A stretch of DNA of 61,781 bases from Bacteroides sp. 43_108 (GCA_001915545.1 MNQS01000006.1:1-61781); one strand, 5' to 3'; numbered from the stretch's first letter, positions 26,849 to 35,611 are shown. Translations and numbers: made by a program. The notes: generated from the letters alone by a model not told the origin.

Positions 26849-29053
26849 TCAAGACCCTAATTCCAATTGATTCTCCACTAAATTATAATAAGCACCACGT
26901 TTTTCACACAATGATTTGTGATTCCCAACCTCAACGATTTTCCCGTTATCAATCACAATGATCTGATCCGCATTTTTCACGGTACTCAGCCGATGAGCGA
27001 CAACAACTACGGTCTTACCTCTATAAAAATCATTCAAGTTCCCCACGATAACCCGCTCGTTCTCGGCATCCAACGCATTAGTGGCCTCATCCAAGAAAAT
27101 ATATTCCGGATTTTTATAAACAGCCCTAGCTATCAAGATACGTTGTTTCTGTCCTTGACTAAGCCCAACACCATCCGGACCGATTTGTGTATTGTATTTC
27201 AATGGCAGTCTCATAATAAAACTTTTTATATTCGATATATCTACGGCCCGGAGTAACCGCCCCGCATCAATCTCTCCATCATCCACGGCAATATTTCGTG
27301 CGATCGATTCAGAAAAAACAACCCCATCCTGCATAACGACACCGCATTGACGCCGCCACCATTTCAGATTCAACTCACTAATTGGGGTATTCCCGATACA
27401 GATCTTCCCTCCTGATACCGGATAATAACCTAATAACAATTTAATCAACGTAGTTTTACCACTGCCACTGGTACCGACAATAGCGGTCACCTTCCCTCCG
27501 GGAACCGTAAAACTCACATCATCTATCGTCTTTCGGAGACTGTGCGGATCATACTTAAAATCGACATTCCGAAAAGACAAATCCCGGTTATCATCCGGAT
27601 AAGTAGCCAAAGAGTCGGAATGGTCCTCCTCATTCATTTGCGCATGGATCTCATTGATACGATCCAAGCTGATCTTCACATCTTGAGACGCATAAATGAA
27701 GTTCATCAATTGTTCAACCGGCCTGTTCAACTGCCCAATAATATATTGTACCGCCAGCATCATACCCAAGGTCATCTGTCCCTCCAACACCGAGGTAGCT
27801 GCCAAAATCGTTATCAAGATATTCTTCACTTGGGTAATACATACTCCACCGGCCTCTTGTGCCTGTTTCAACTTCAAGCTACGCATTTGCAAATGAAATA
27901 ATCCAGCCTGTACATCCTCCCACTCCCAACGGCGACGTTGCTCGCAATCCTGCAACTTGATCTCCTGCATAGTGGTGATGAACTGGTAAGTCTTATTATT
28001 ATTCTCCGCCTGTTTCTCAAATAGTTCATAATCCAGCACCTTACGCTTACGCAAGAAAAATGCGATCCATACGCCGTACAACACGCTCCCCATCACGAAA
28101 ATCAGAAATATCATCTTATCATATATCAATAGTACGATCCCGAAAACAACAAATGTCAAAAACGAGAACAAAACCGTCAATGACTGAGTTGTGAGAAATT
28201 GCTCCACCCGCTTATGATCACCCATCCGTTGTATCAAGTCTCCCATCAACTTTGTATCGAAAAAACCCATCGGGAGCTTTAGTAACTTAATAAAGAAATC
28301 CGAGATAAGGGATATATTGATGCGCATGCTGATATGGAGCAAGATCCATCGCTGGATAAAATCCAAGATCGTTTGGCTGAAAATAAGGGTAAGTTGTCCA
28401 AGCAAGATTAGCCAGATAAAGCTCAAATCCTTATGTGTGATACCCACATCAACAATCGCTTGTGTCAAGAAGGGAAAGATTAGCTGCAAAACGCAGCCTA
28501 CAATCAACCCTAAGATAATCTGTCCGAAATAATATTTGAATTGCTTGAAATAACCAAGCAAAAAAGCGAAAGTACGTTTTCCCGCAGCCTGAGTAGATTC
28601 TTGTTGATAAAAAGCAGGCGTAGGCTGTATGATCATGGCAACTCCCTTATCCTCTCCTTTCGAGCGGACCGTTATCCAACGATCCACAAAATCCTTCTCC
28701 TGATATTGCATCAGACCATTTCCCGGGTCCGCCACGTAGTAAACACTTTTCCTCCCTTTTCTGGATTTGATCTTGTAAAGAACTACAAAATGATTCTGGT
28801 TCCAATGTAAGATCACAGGTAACTCAACTTTCGCTAACTGATCGATAGACATTTTTCCGCAAGTTGTTTTCAAACCTAATTCACCTGCCGCCTCGCTAAT
28901 GCCCAGTAAGGATACACCGTCCTTACTGGCAAAGCATATCTTAGAGAGAGAATCTATCGAATAATTCTTCCCCAAAAAGGCACAAATCATCCGTAAGCAT
29001 GCGATACCACACTGCATCGCATCGTGTTGTCGATAGAAAGGGAAACTACGCAT
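26849..29053 (-). CDS. C39 peptidase-containing ABC exporter (PCAT)
   Basis: A 734-aa exporter with an N-terminal C39 protease (1-130) carrying C15 (DAMQCGIACL), H88 (HWNQNHFVVLY) and D109 (ADPGNG). The membrane domain (about 165-445) has around six helices. The ATPase shows Walker A GTSGSGKTT, signature LSQGQKQR and Walker B YIFLDEATNALD. This family removes double-glycine leaders and exports the core peptide. Two peptides with such leaders are encoded at the head of the same operon, making them its likely substrates. All catalytic residues are present. Confidence 0.92.
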   Translation of the reverse strand: MRSFPFYRQHDAMQCGIACLRMICAFLGKNYSIDSLSKICFASKDGVSLLGISEAAGELGLKTTCGKMSIDQLAKVELPVILHWNQNHFVVLYKIKSRKGRKSVYYVADPGNGLMQYQEKDFVDRWITVRSKGEDKGVAMIIQPTPAFYQQESTQAAGKRTFAFLLGYFKQFKYYFGQIILGLIVGCVLQLIFPFLTQAIVDVGITHKDLSFIWLILLGQLTLIFSQTILDFIQRWILLHISMRINISLISDFFIKLLKLPMGFFDTKLMGDLIQRMGDHKRVEQFLTTQSLTVLFSFLTFVVFGIVLLIYDKMIFLIFVMGSVLYGVWIAFFLRKRKVLDYELFEKQAENNNKTYQFITTMQEIKLQDCEQRRRWEWEDVQAGLFHLQMRSLKLKQAQEAGGVCITQVKNILITILAATSVLEGQMTLGMMLAVQYIIGQLNRPVEQLMNFIYASQDVKISLDRINEIHAQMNEEDHSDSLATYPDDNRDLSFRNVDFKYDPHSLRKTIDDVSFTVPGGKVTAIVGTSGSGKTTLIKLLLGYYPVSGGKICIGNTPISELNLKWWRRQCGVVMQDGVVFSESIARNIAVDDGEIDAGRLLRAVDISNIKSFIMRLPLKYNTQIGPDGVGLSQGQKQRILIARAVYKNPEYIFLDEATNALDAENERVIVGNLNDFYRGKTVVVVAHRLSTVKNADQIIVIDNGKIVEVGNHKSLCEKRGAYYNLVENQLELGS

Positions 29054-29065
29054 AAGAATATTTAT

Positions 29066-31396
29066 TTACAATCTGTTTATAACGTCTTGTCCTGCTCCCG
29101 AACCTTTGTATTTATTTCGTCCCATATTAAATTTAAACCGAACTGTTAGCCTGACAGACTCACTATCCAATTTAGCTCTTTGATAGGCAGTATTGATACC
29201 ACTATACAAATCTATATTCTGTCGGCTTAAATGCCCTACATCAAACCATTGGAGATTAAAGCTCAAACGATCCTGCAAAAATGATTTCCGTAAACTTAAA
29301 TCAATTTCCCCTGTCTGATTTAATATATAATTTTGTGATGCACCTTTTGTCTGATAAGAGAAATCAGCACGCACCACAAAACCTTTTGGCAAACTAAACG
29401 CATTATTGAAGTTAAACATCAACATCGGCTTATTCATAGCTTTGAAACCGTCCATCCAAGGAGTATCGAACCATTGTTTCCTAAGCCCTATATATGCCAT
29501 TGGCTCCCAAAGACCAATTTTAGGAGATAAAGAGAGGGATGCGTTCAAACAATCCAGCTGTCCTTCGTTACGATAGGTTACGAACACTATTCTTGGATCC
29601 TTATCATAAGGATCTGCCACATTCAATATTACATCGTTGAATCGTTGATAATCCAAAGATAGTTGAACCCACTGATAAGATAAATCCAATCTCAAACTAT
29701 GAATAATCTCCGGCTGTAACTTTGGATTTCCACCTTTATAGGAAAAACGATTTATATATACAATATTATTACTTAAATCCCCATAGTCCGGACGATGGAT
29801 TTTCTCTGAATAGCTCAACTGGCTTTGAACTCGTCCTATAGGATAAGACAAAGAAACAAAAGGAAACAAGTTATCATAAGTCCGCCTAAGATCTGAATCT
29901 CCGGAAAACTTATCTTGGAAAGAATAATTCACATGCTCATATCGAACTCCCGCAGAAACATCCAGATTTCCCCAAGAACGAGTATAATCCAAGAAAGCCG
30001 TTTCCGTCTTCTCCTTTGCCACATTACCCGTACTTGGTAATATAGCTTCCTCATTTTTATAATACTCGTTTTTTTTCATGCTTGCAAATTCACCTCCAAA
30101 TGAGAAATCCCCCCCCCATAAAGGATGGGATAAGATTAGTTTAGCAGCAAATAAATGAACTGAATTATCTGAAAAAGAACAAATTGCGCGATCATCAAAA
30201 TGTAAGCTACTCTCCTCTGCATAATCCTCTGCATAATCTTTATTCCATAATAAATCTGCGTTAAAATCAATATTTAATTTCCCGATCATTCCTGTATAAT
30301 AAGCATTTAATTGTTGTTTAGGACCTCTACGTTCATTTGTCCGACTGTTATTCTCCCAGTAGTCGTACTGACTCTCATTCGCATATACCTGACTCCTCAC
30401 AAAAGACACTTTCGAGTTTTTAGGCATAGCATTGATTGAATAGCGGACTCCTGCCGAATGCCTTTCATTAAACTGATTGTTAATCCCAATATTCCCGTCA
30501 TAAATATGCCGCTTATAATCCGTATCAAACGTATAATTTTGTCGCCACAACGTATCTAAGCATGTAATCTGCTCTAACGTACTTTCTTGATAAAAATTCC
30601 GCAATGTATAAGCGAATCCCCCAAATAGGTCTAATCCATTTTTGCTATATTTGAGATTAAATTGCTCCATGAGTCCGGACTTATGCGACTGTTCCACACG
30701 GGAACGTACATCCAGCCCCAACCCTTCACCAACCGGACGAGCCGTCCGAATTCGTATAACCGCTTTAACACTTGCATCATATTGGACTCCTGGATTATTC
30801 AACACTTCAACCCTAGCAATATTCTCCGATCCAAGCCTTTCCAGTTCTGACAAATCACGAACCAAGCGTCCATTCAAATAAATAGAAGGTGTACCTTTTC
30901 CAAACACGGAATAGGCACCATCTTTACCTTGTACACCGGGTATATGATTCAACACATCACTAGCTGTTCCTATTTTACTCAGCAAGGAATTTTGTACATT
31001 TGTAATTAACTTCCCATTTTTCAATTCATATACAGGACGATGAGCTATAACCACCGCTTCTCCCAACACCAATGATTGCTCTGGGATCACGATAACGCCT
31101 AGGGAACCAATCGTACAATTTCTAAAAACAGTTTGGAAACCAACAGATGATATCTTAAGTAAATAATTATCATCAGACGGAACCGGTATAAGAAAACCTC
31201 CATCCTTATCACTTACCCCTCCATCCACAAAAAAAGAATCTGTAGTCATAACAACCACATTCGCATAACTTAATGGGGCATTATTGTTATCTTTCAAAGT
31301 ACCTGAGATTGCCTGAGCCCCTAAAGTGAACACAGTCATCCACCAACCTGCAAAAAATAGCAAAAACCATCTTTTTTCTTTCCCACCCATTTTCAT
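29066..31396 (-). CDS. outer membrane beta-barrel receptor of the RiPP operon
   Basis: A 776-aa exported protein. The signal peptide ends near TLGAQA, and a carboxypeptidase-regulatory-like domain follows at about 28-110 (GTLKDNNNAPLSYANVVVM). A plug domain (about 125-220, VLNHIPGVQGKDGAYSVFG) and a TonB-dependent-receptor-like barrel make up the rest. It sits between the maturase (23 bp) and the exporter (12 bp), so it belongs to the peptide system. It could take up the peptide or a metal complex of it, give immunity, or serve as the outer membrane exit. Which one cannot be told from sequence. Confidence 0.82.
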   Translation of the reverse strand: MKMGGKEKRWFLLFFAGWWMTVFTLGAQAISGTLKDNNNAPLSYANVVVMTTDSFFVDGGVSDKDGGFLIPVPSDDNYLLKISSVGFQTVFRNCTIGSLGVIVIPEQSLVLGEAVVIAHRPVYELKNGKLITNVQNSLLSKIGTASDVLNHIPGVQGKDGAYSVFGKGTPSIYLNGRLVRDLSELERLGSENIARVEVLNNPGVQYDASVKAVIRIRTARPVGEGLGLDVRSRVEQSHKSGLMEQFNLKYSKNGLDLFGGFAYTLRNFYQESTLEQITCLDTLWRQNYTFDTDYKRHIYDGNIGINNQFNERHSAGVRYSINAMPKNSKVSFVRSQVYANESQYDYWENNSRTNERRGPKQQLNAYYTGMIGKLNIDFNADLLWNKDYAEDYAEESSLHFDDRAICSFSDNSVHLFAAKLILSHPLWGGDFSFGGEFASMKKNEYYKNEEAILPSTGNVAKEKTETAFLDYTRSWGNLDVSAGVRYEHVNYSFQDKFSGDSDLRRTYDNLFPFVSLSYPIGRVQSQLSYSEKIHRPDYGDLSNNIVYINRFSYKGGNPKLQPEIIHSLRLDLSYQWVQLSLDYQRFNDVILNVADPYDKDPRIVFVTYRNEGQLDCLNASLSLSPKIGLWEPMAYIGLRKQWFDTPWMDGFKAMNKPMLMFNFNNAFSLPKGFVVRADFSYQTKGASQNYILNQTGEIDLSLRKSFLQDRLSFNLQWFDVGHLSRQNIDLYSGINTAYQRAKLDSESVRLTVRFKFNMGRNKYKGSGAGQDVINRL

Positions 31397-31419
31397 ATTG
31401 TATTATCTAATCATTATTA

Positions 31420-32742
31420 TTAAATCTCTAAAGCGTTTCGCTTGCAATAAGAGACAGAGGAAGTAAATTTCTTGCCCTCAAAGACGGGCTTAAGTCTACA
31501 ATTTTTCAATGCACATTGTTTTTTAAACTGACATTTTGGACAATCATCCAAATCATCCAGTCGAGTTATTCCTCTGAATCTATCCAATTTAGAAGATCTC
31601 CAAATATCATCTATACTTTCATGTAACAAATTTCCAATGACATATTCCTCATGATCAAAAGCATAAAAACATGGATATATATCAAGATTTTCATCCATAG
31701 CCAAAATACTATTCCCCGCTGAACAAGCGATAATATCACTCTTTTCTTTTTCTACCAAAGAAAGGTCGTCGGACAATTCAAGTCTACGACCATATTTCTT
31801 ATGGGCTTCATTATACACTCTATATACTTCTTGACTCTCATCCTCACTCAAAAACAAATTTTTATTATCACCAGCTCTTCCTACGGGACGCAAACAATTC
31901 AAGAACAAGACCTCTGCTCTCAAGAAATCTAATGTAAAAGAAATCATATCCCGTATTTGATAAAAGTTTCTTTTATTAATAGAGCAAGTTATTCCAAATT
32001 TAACACCTGCATCTCTCAATCTCAATAGTTGCCGAGAAATTACATCAAAAGCTCCCTTTCCCCTAGTGAAATCATGAGTCTCACTATCCAATCCATCCAA
32101 TGAAATCCCTAAATGGATATCACCCAACCGGAGGATTTCAATATCTCTATCCTTTATTAGCATACCATTAGTCAAAACAATTGTCTCAAAATGCCTTTTA
32201 GATAATTCAAGAAGAATCTGATCAAAATTAGGTACCGTGAAAGGTTCTCCTCCCGTTATTTTCAAAGTTTTCAAATTAATCCTATCAAATTCACTGAAAA
32301 TGCGGGAAAATACATCTATACCATATTCTCGTATCCCAAATTTTGGAGAAGCTCCTTCAAAACAATGTTTGCAAGCTAAGTTGCAATGTTTAGTAATAAC
32401 AAAATCTATTCGTCCTGGACTTATTTCTGTCAATGGTGACAAATTCTTCTTATCTTTATAAAAATCAGGTATACAAAATGATTCCTTTGTCGGAACTAAT
32501 AAGTCTATGAACTCCGGATTTCTCAGAAAAACCAAAAAATCATCCATATTGATACCCATATTCTCGAATTTTTCTTTCACGTATCCCAAAGAAAGGGACG
32601 AATGTCTAAATAAATTTAGAATAAAGAATAGCTTGTATGAGAGTTCATAACGTTTTTGAATAGACTTATTATATAATGAATACTGATCATCAAGCCCTTT
32701 TCTTAGTACATAATTTTGATTTATAGTCAATTCATCTTTCAT
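31420..32742 (-). CDS. radical SAM/SPASM peptide maturase
   Basis: A 440-aa enzyme. The radical SAM motif is C120-x3-C124-x2-C127 (CNLACKHC), with GGEP at 164-167. The C-terminal SPASM domain has seven cysteines (C340, C358, C401, C404, C410, C415, C433) for auxiliary Fe-S clusters. The first 90 residues resemble a RiPP recognition element (PqqD-like winged helix), suggested by length and pattern only. It should install crosslinks or epimerizations on the adjacent precursor peptides. It resembles the Bacteroidales maturases paired with GG-leader precursors, from memory. It is third in the operon, behind an attenuator-like hairpin. Confidence 0.9.
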   Translation of the reverse strand: MKDELTINQNYVLRKGLDDQYSLYNKSIQKRYELSYKLFFILNLFRHSSLSLGYVKEKFENMGINMDDFLVFLRNPEFIDLLVPTKESFCIPDFYKDKKNLSPLTEISPGRIDFVITKHCNLACKHCFEGASPKFGIREYGIDVFSRIFSEFDRINLKTLKITGGEPFTVPNFDQILLELSKRHFETIVLTNGMLIKDRDIEILRLGDIHLGISLDGLDSETHDFTRGKGAFDVISRQLLRLRDAGVKFGITCSINKRNFYQIRDMISFTLDFLRAEVLFLNCLRPVGRAGDNKNLFLSEDESQEVYRVYNEAHKKYGRRLELSDDLSLVEKEKSDIIACSAGNSILAMDENLDIYPCFYAFDHEEYVIGNLLHESIDDIWRSSKLDRFRGITRLDDLDDCPKCQFKKQCALKNCRLKPVFEGKKFTSSVSYCKRNALEI

Positions 32743-32757
32743 AATTTATTCTATATA

Positions 32758-32800
32758 AAATTCCATGGATTCAAAGCACGTTCCTCAACCCATGGAATTT
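32758..32800 (-). terminator. attenuator-type hairpin between precursor genes and maturase
   Basis: A perfect 11-bp inverted repeat, AAATTCCATGG (32758-32768) with CCATGGAATTT (32790-32800), encloses a 21-nt loop. On the minus strand it is followed by a U-rich tail (TTTTATATAG). It lies between the second precursor gene and the maturase start. It can lower transcription of the enzymes relative to the peptides, or mark the processed 3' end of the peptide mRNA. Confidence 0.7.
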
Positions 32801-32852
32801 AATTAATATTTACATGTATTATTTCCACATACGCCATAAAATGGATTACAAA

Positions 32853-33032
32853 TTACGACTCCTTTTCGTCATCTTTTTTCCCATTACAACAGTTGCCGAT
32901 GACAGACCCATCACCATCCTTCGCGACCTCAAACTCTGTTTTCAGAATTCTGGCCTTCCCGCCTTTAAGCAATTCTAAAGACTCATTGTCGATTGCTTCA
33001 AAAAGCTCTACAGTCATGTGTTTTGTTTCCAT
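32853..33032 (-). CDS. RiPP precursor peptide 2, double-glycine leader, Cys-Cys core
   Basis: A 59-aa peptide. The leader ends at G24-G25 in ESLELLKGG, preceded by acidic and hydrophobic positions typical of C39 substrates. The 34-residue core (from KARILKTEFEV) ends in GNCCNGKKDDEKES, with C48-C49. It has no signal peptide. It lies 100 bp after precursor gene 1 and 110 bp before the maturase on the same strand. Thioether, disulfide or other radical SAM-made bonds at the cysteines are possible but unproven. Starting at M6 would still keep the leader motif. Confidence 0.8.
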   Translation of the reverse strand: METKHMTVELFEAIDNESLELLKGGKARILKTEFEVAKDGDGSVIGNCCNGKKDDEKES

Positions 33033-33132
33033 GTCTCTTCAAATTAGATTTTCGTCCTACTCATAAGCTTTTCGGAATTCGCTCCTATGTTATACAGATA
33101 GGTTCTGTTTCTATTTATAAATTACCGGTAAA

Positions 33133-33294
33133 TCAAAAATCACCTAAATAATTTTGGCTCTTAATCGGATAGCCTATGTCATCAATAACATGATCTTCTA
33201 TCCATATCCATTCTCCATCCACATTTACCCATTCCCCTCCACGAATCTGAGATAACTCAAATTCTGTAAGTTTTTTAAATTTCAAATTTTCCAT
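33133..33294 (-). CDS. RiPP precursor peptide 1, double-glycine leader, Trp-rich core
   Basis: A 53-aa peptide. The leader MENLKFKKLTEFELSQIRGG is a textbook double-glycine leader (L9, F12, L14, I17, G19-G20). The 33-residue core begins EWVNVDGEWIWIEDH and is acidic, with three Trp and two Tyr and no Cys. The W-V-N and W-I-W spacing would suit crosslinking of aromatic side chains by a SPASM enzyme (inference). It is the first gene behind the promoter at 33355-33385, with a leader RNA of about 50 nt. The longer in-frame reading upstream is closed by a stop. Confidence 0.85.
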   Translation of the reverse strand: MENLKFKKLTEFELSQIRGGEWVNVDGEWIWIEDHVIDDIGYPIKSQNYLGDF

Positions 33295-33354
33295 ATTCTC
33301 TGTTCTTTGTTCATAATGTAAAGGAAGAGGTTTTCAAACAAATCATTTATAACG

Positions 33355-33385
33355 AAAACATAATATTTATATCATTATTTTCAAA
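33355..33385 (-). promoter_or_regulatory. promoter of the RiPP operon
   Basis: On the minus strand, -33 TTTG (33382-33385) and -7 TATGTTTT (33355-33362, one mismatch to TAnnTTTG) are separated by 19 bp, the normal spacing. It lies in the 129-bp region shared with the divergent kinase gene. Confidence 0.7.
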
Positions 33386-33394
33386 CTCTTTGGT

Positions 33395-33402
33395 TATATT
33401 TG
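33395..33402 (+). promoter_or_regulatory. -7 promoter box of the sensor kinase operon
   Basis: TATATTTG, 21 bp before the kinase ATG at 33424. It is only 9 bp away from the -33 box of the divergent RiPP promoter, so one bound regulator could act on both. Confidence 0.65.
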
Positions 33403-33423
33403 CGTAATCAAATCAATTATAAG

Positions 33424-34791
33424 ATGAAAAAATTCTATTATATAACACTAATAGCCATGACTGCAATTACCTGTATACAAATAGGTTACACAAATAACCT
33501 ATATAATAATTATAAGAAAAAAGAAATAATCATGATAAATAATCATTTACTGATCGCTATTGACGAGGAGCTTCATCTACGAAAATTAGTTCCTAAATCA
33601 ACTGATAAACGTCTTATAACATATAAAAGATTAGAAGACATGACTCCCCAAGAAAGGGATAGCCTATTAAAGATAACCAAACCAGGGGATACGATCAATA
33701 TAGATCAAGCCAGAACACAGAATATAGGCACAAGTGTTGGAGAAATGATAGGGCAGCTACGTCAAGATATGGCCTTTAGCGAAGGAAATCCTTTAAACTT
33801 AGATACCCTTAACCATATCTTCTCTGATTCTATCCCCCCAAATTTAGCCTATCGTATCGTACAATATGATAAGGATACGTTAGCCATCGATTCTGTCGGG
33901 TATAGCGGAAAGAAATCGTGGAATTATGTCTCAGAGCTATTTCCAATAGGAACCAAGGGACATGTATTCTTACAGGTTAAAGCGGCCATTCCCTGGTTTG
34001 AATTTGTCTGGCATCAATTATGGGATTTGATCACCTCTTTATGTATCATGTTGGTTACTTTCATATGTTTGGCCATCCAATTGATAGAGATTAAACGGCA
34101 GAATGAGCTATTACGTAAGCGAAAAGCTACAATAAACGGTACCATCCACGACTTAAAGTCCCCACTAAATAGCGTGGTCACGATGTTAAGCTGGTTCAAG
34201 GCCACCGAGAATGATCCGCAAAAGAGAAAAATGATAGAGACCGGGCTTTCCAGCATAAAGCATCTGGTATATACGATCGAATCGCTGCTGGTAATCGCCC
34301 GGAAAGACGAGCACCGGATCGTTCTCAATAAAACGAGGGTGGATGTCCCGAAGCTAGTGGAGAAAAACAAACAGGAATTGGCATTTCTCTATCCGGAGAA
34401 ATACGAACATATCCATATCATAAATCAATTGCCGGAGGGCTTCACCGTACCGGCCGACAAGATGTACATAGACAACGTCATACGGAACCTGCTGGAGAAC
34501 GCCTTGAAATACTCGGACGAGGAGGTGGAAGTGACGGTGACAATGGAGACAAAGGAGCAGATACTCGCCGTTTCCGTGAAAGACAATGGCTGGGGAATCG
34601 CTCCTCAACACCAGAAAAAGTTGTTCACCCAATTCTACCAAGTTCCTCGCGACGAGGATAAACTCCGAAGAGGATATGGAATCGGCTTGGCGCAAGCCAA
34701 ATATATTATAGAGGAGCATCAAGGGGAGATAAAGGTAAGCAGCGAGGAAAATAAAGGTAGCCTATTCACCTTTACGGTCCCACTTCAATAA
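33424..34791 (+). CDS. sensor histidine kinase divergent from the RiPP operon
   Basis: A 455-aa inner membrane kinase. TM1 lies at about 4-22, a periplasmic sensor of about 175 residues follows, and TM2 lies at about 198-222. HisKA carries H242 (GTIHDLKSPLNSV), and the ATPase domain has N-box IRNLLENALKYS and G-boxes DNGWGI and GYGIGLAQA. The periplasmic part has no domain I recognise, so it may sense the secreted peptide, envelope stress or another signal. The ATG at 33424 is chosen because the promoter box covers the longer in-frame TTG start. It is followed 20 bp later by its response regulator. Confidence 0.88.
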   Translation: MKKFYYITLIAMTAITCIQIGYTNNLYNNYKKKEIIMINNHLLIAIDEELHLRKLVPKSTDKRLITYKRLEDMTPQERDSLLKITKPGDTINIDQARTQNIGTSVGEMIGQLRQDMAFSEGNPLNLDTLNHIFSDSIPPNLAYRIVQYDKDTLAIDSVGYSGKKSWNYVSELFPIGTKGHVFLQVKAAIPWFEFVWHQLWDLITSLCIMLVTFICLAIQLIEIKRQNELLRKRKATINGTIHDLKSPLNSVVTMLSWFKATENDPQKRKMIETGLSSIKHLVYTIESLLVIARKDEHRIVLNKTRVDVPKLVEKNKQELAFLYPEKYEHIHIINQLPEGFTVPADKMYIDNVIRNLLENALKYSDEEVEVTVTMETKEQILAVSVKDNGWGIAPQHQKKLFTQFYQVPRDEDKLRRGYGIGLAQAKYIIEEHQGEIKVSSEENKGSLFTFTVPLQ

Positions 34792-34811
34792 ATCAAGAAA
34801 AACAATCGATC

Positions 34812-35498
34812 ATGGGAAAAATAAAAGTCTTATTCATCGATGATGATATAGCATTGGGAAATGTCGTTACGGTAGCATTGGATAGTCTTGGCTATGAGAC
34901 TTATTACCAGACATCCCTTGTAGCCATCCGATCTGTCATTAAAGAATTATGTCCGGATATCCTCATACTGGATGTAGAGATCGGGCAAAAGAATGGTATC
35001 GAAGCTACACCCGAATTGAGGCTTATCTTACCGGATATACCCATCCTTTTCGTATCGTCGCATACCGAAAGCTCTTTTGTGACGCAGGCATTGGATGCCG
35101 GAGGGATCGCATATCTGAAGAAACCTTTCGAGATTGATGAGTTAGTGGCTTATATCAAGAGACATACAAATACCTCATCGCATGCTTCCTTCCTACAGAT
35201 AGGACAGCTCACTCTCTATACGCAAGACTATATCCTGATGAAAGGAGAACAAATCGTAAAGAGGCTCACCCTATCCGAGGGTAAATTATTGACACTCCTT
35301 GCCAATCATCCGGATGAAACCATCAGCCGACAAGAAATGGAACAGGAACTCTGGGAGGATGGCTATACGAACGAACAGAGCTTGAATAACTTTATAGCGA
35401 AACTCCGCAAGTACCTGTCCGAAGACGATACCCTGGAACTAACCACTATACCCAAGGTAGGCTACAGGCTGGCAACAAAACATAAGCCCGGGATTTGA
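34812..35498 (+). CDS. OmpR-type response regulator
   Basis: A 228-aa regulator. The receiver domain (1-118) shows the acidic pocket FIDDD (10-12), phospho-acceptor D54 (LILDVEIG), S82-S83 (FVSSHTE) and the conserved Lys in YLKKPFE. A winged-helix output domain (about 130-225) carries LTLSEGKLLTLLANHPDETI and FIAKLRKYL. It is the partner of the kinase just upstream and the obvious candidate regulator of the divergent RiPP operon. That link rests on position only. Confidence 0.9.
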   Translation: MGKIKVLFIDDDIALGNVVTVALDSLGYETYYQTSLVAIRSVIKELCPDILILDVEIGQKNGIEATPELRLILPDIPILFVSSHTESSFVTQALDAGGIAYLKKPFEIDELVAYIKRHTNTSSHASFLQIGQLTLYTQDYILMKGEQIVKRLTLSEGKLLTLLANHPDETISRQEMEQELWEDGYTNEQSLNNFIAKLRKYLSEDDTLELTTIPKVGYRLATKHKPGI

Positions 35499-35555
35499 GC
35501 ATAAGTTCCATAATCCTCGCTAGCCACTCATCGGATAATCGGGAGAAAACGCATC

Positions 35556-35611
35556 ATACATTTTGTATGATACATTTTGTATGATACATTTTGTATGATA
35601 CATTTTGTATG
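35556..35611. repeat. four perfect tandem copies of a 14-bp palindromic unit
   Basis: The unit ATACATTTTGTATG is repeated at 35556, 35570, 35584 and 35598 without a mismatch. Each copy contains the dyad ATACA-TTT-TGTAT. The array ends 10 bp before a -7 promoter box and covers the -33 region, so it looks like a multi-site operator. It precedes a broken ATPase gene. Confidence 0.85.

Noticed and set aside
33400..33423. TTG at 33400 as start of the sensor kinase
   Set aside because: It overlaps the -7 box at 33395-33402; ATG 33424 begins directly before the first membrane helix.
35556..35611. Tandem 14-bp repeats as a CRISPR array
   Set aside because: The units are contiguous with no spacers, are too short, and no cas genes are present.
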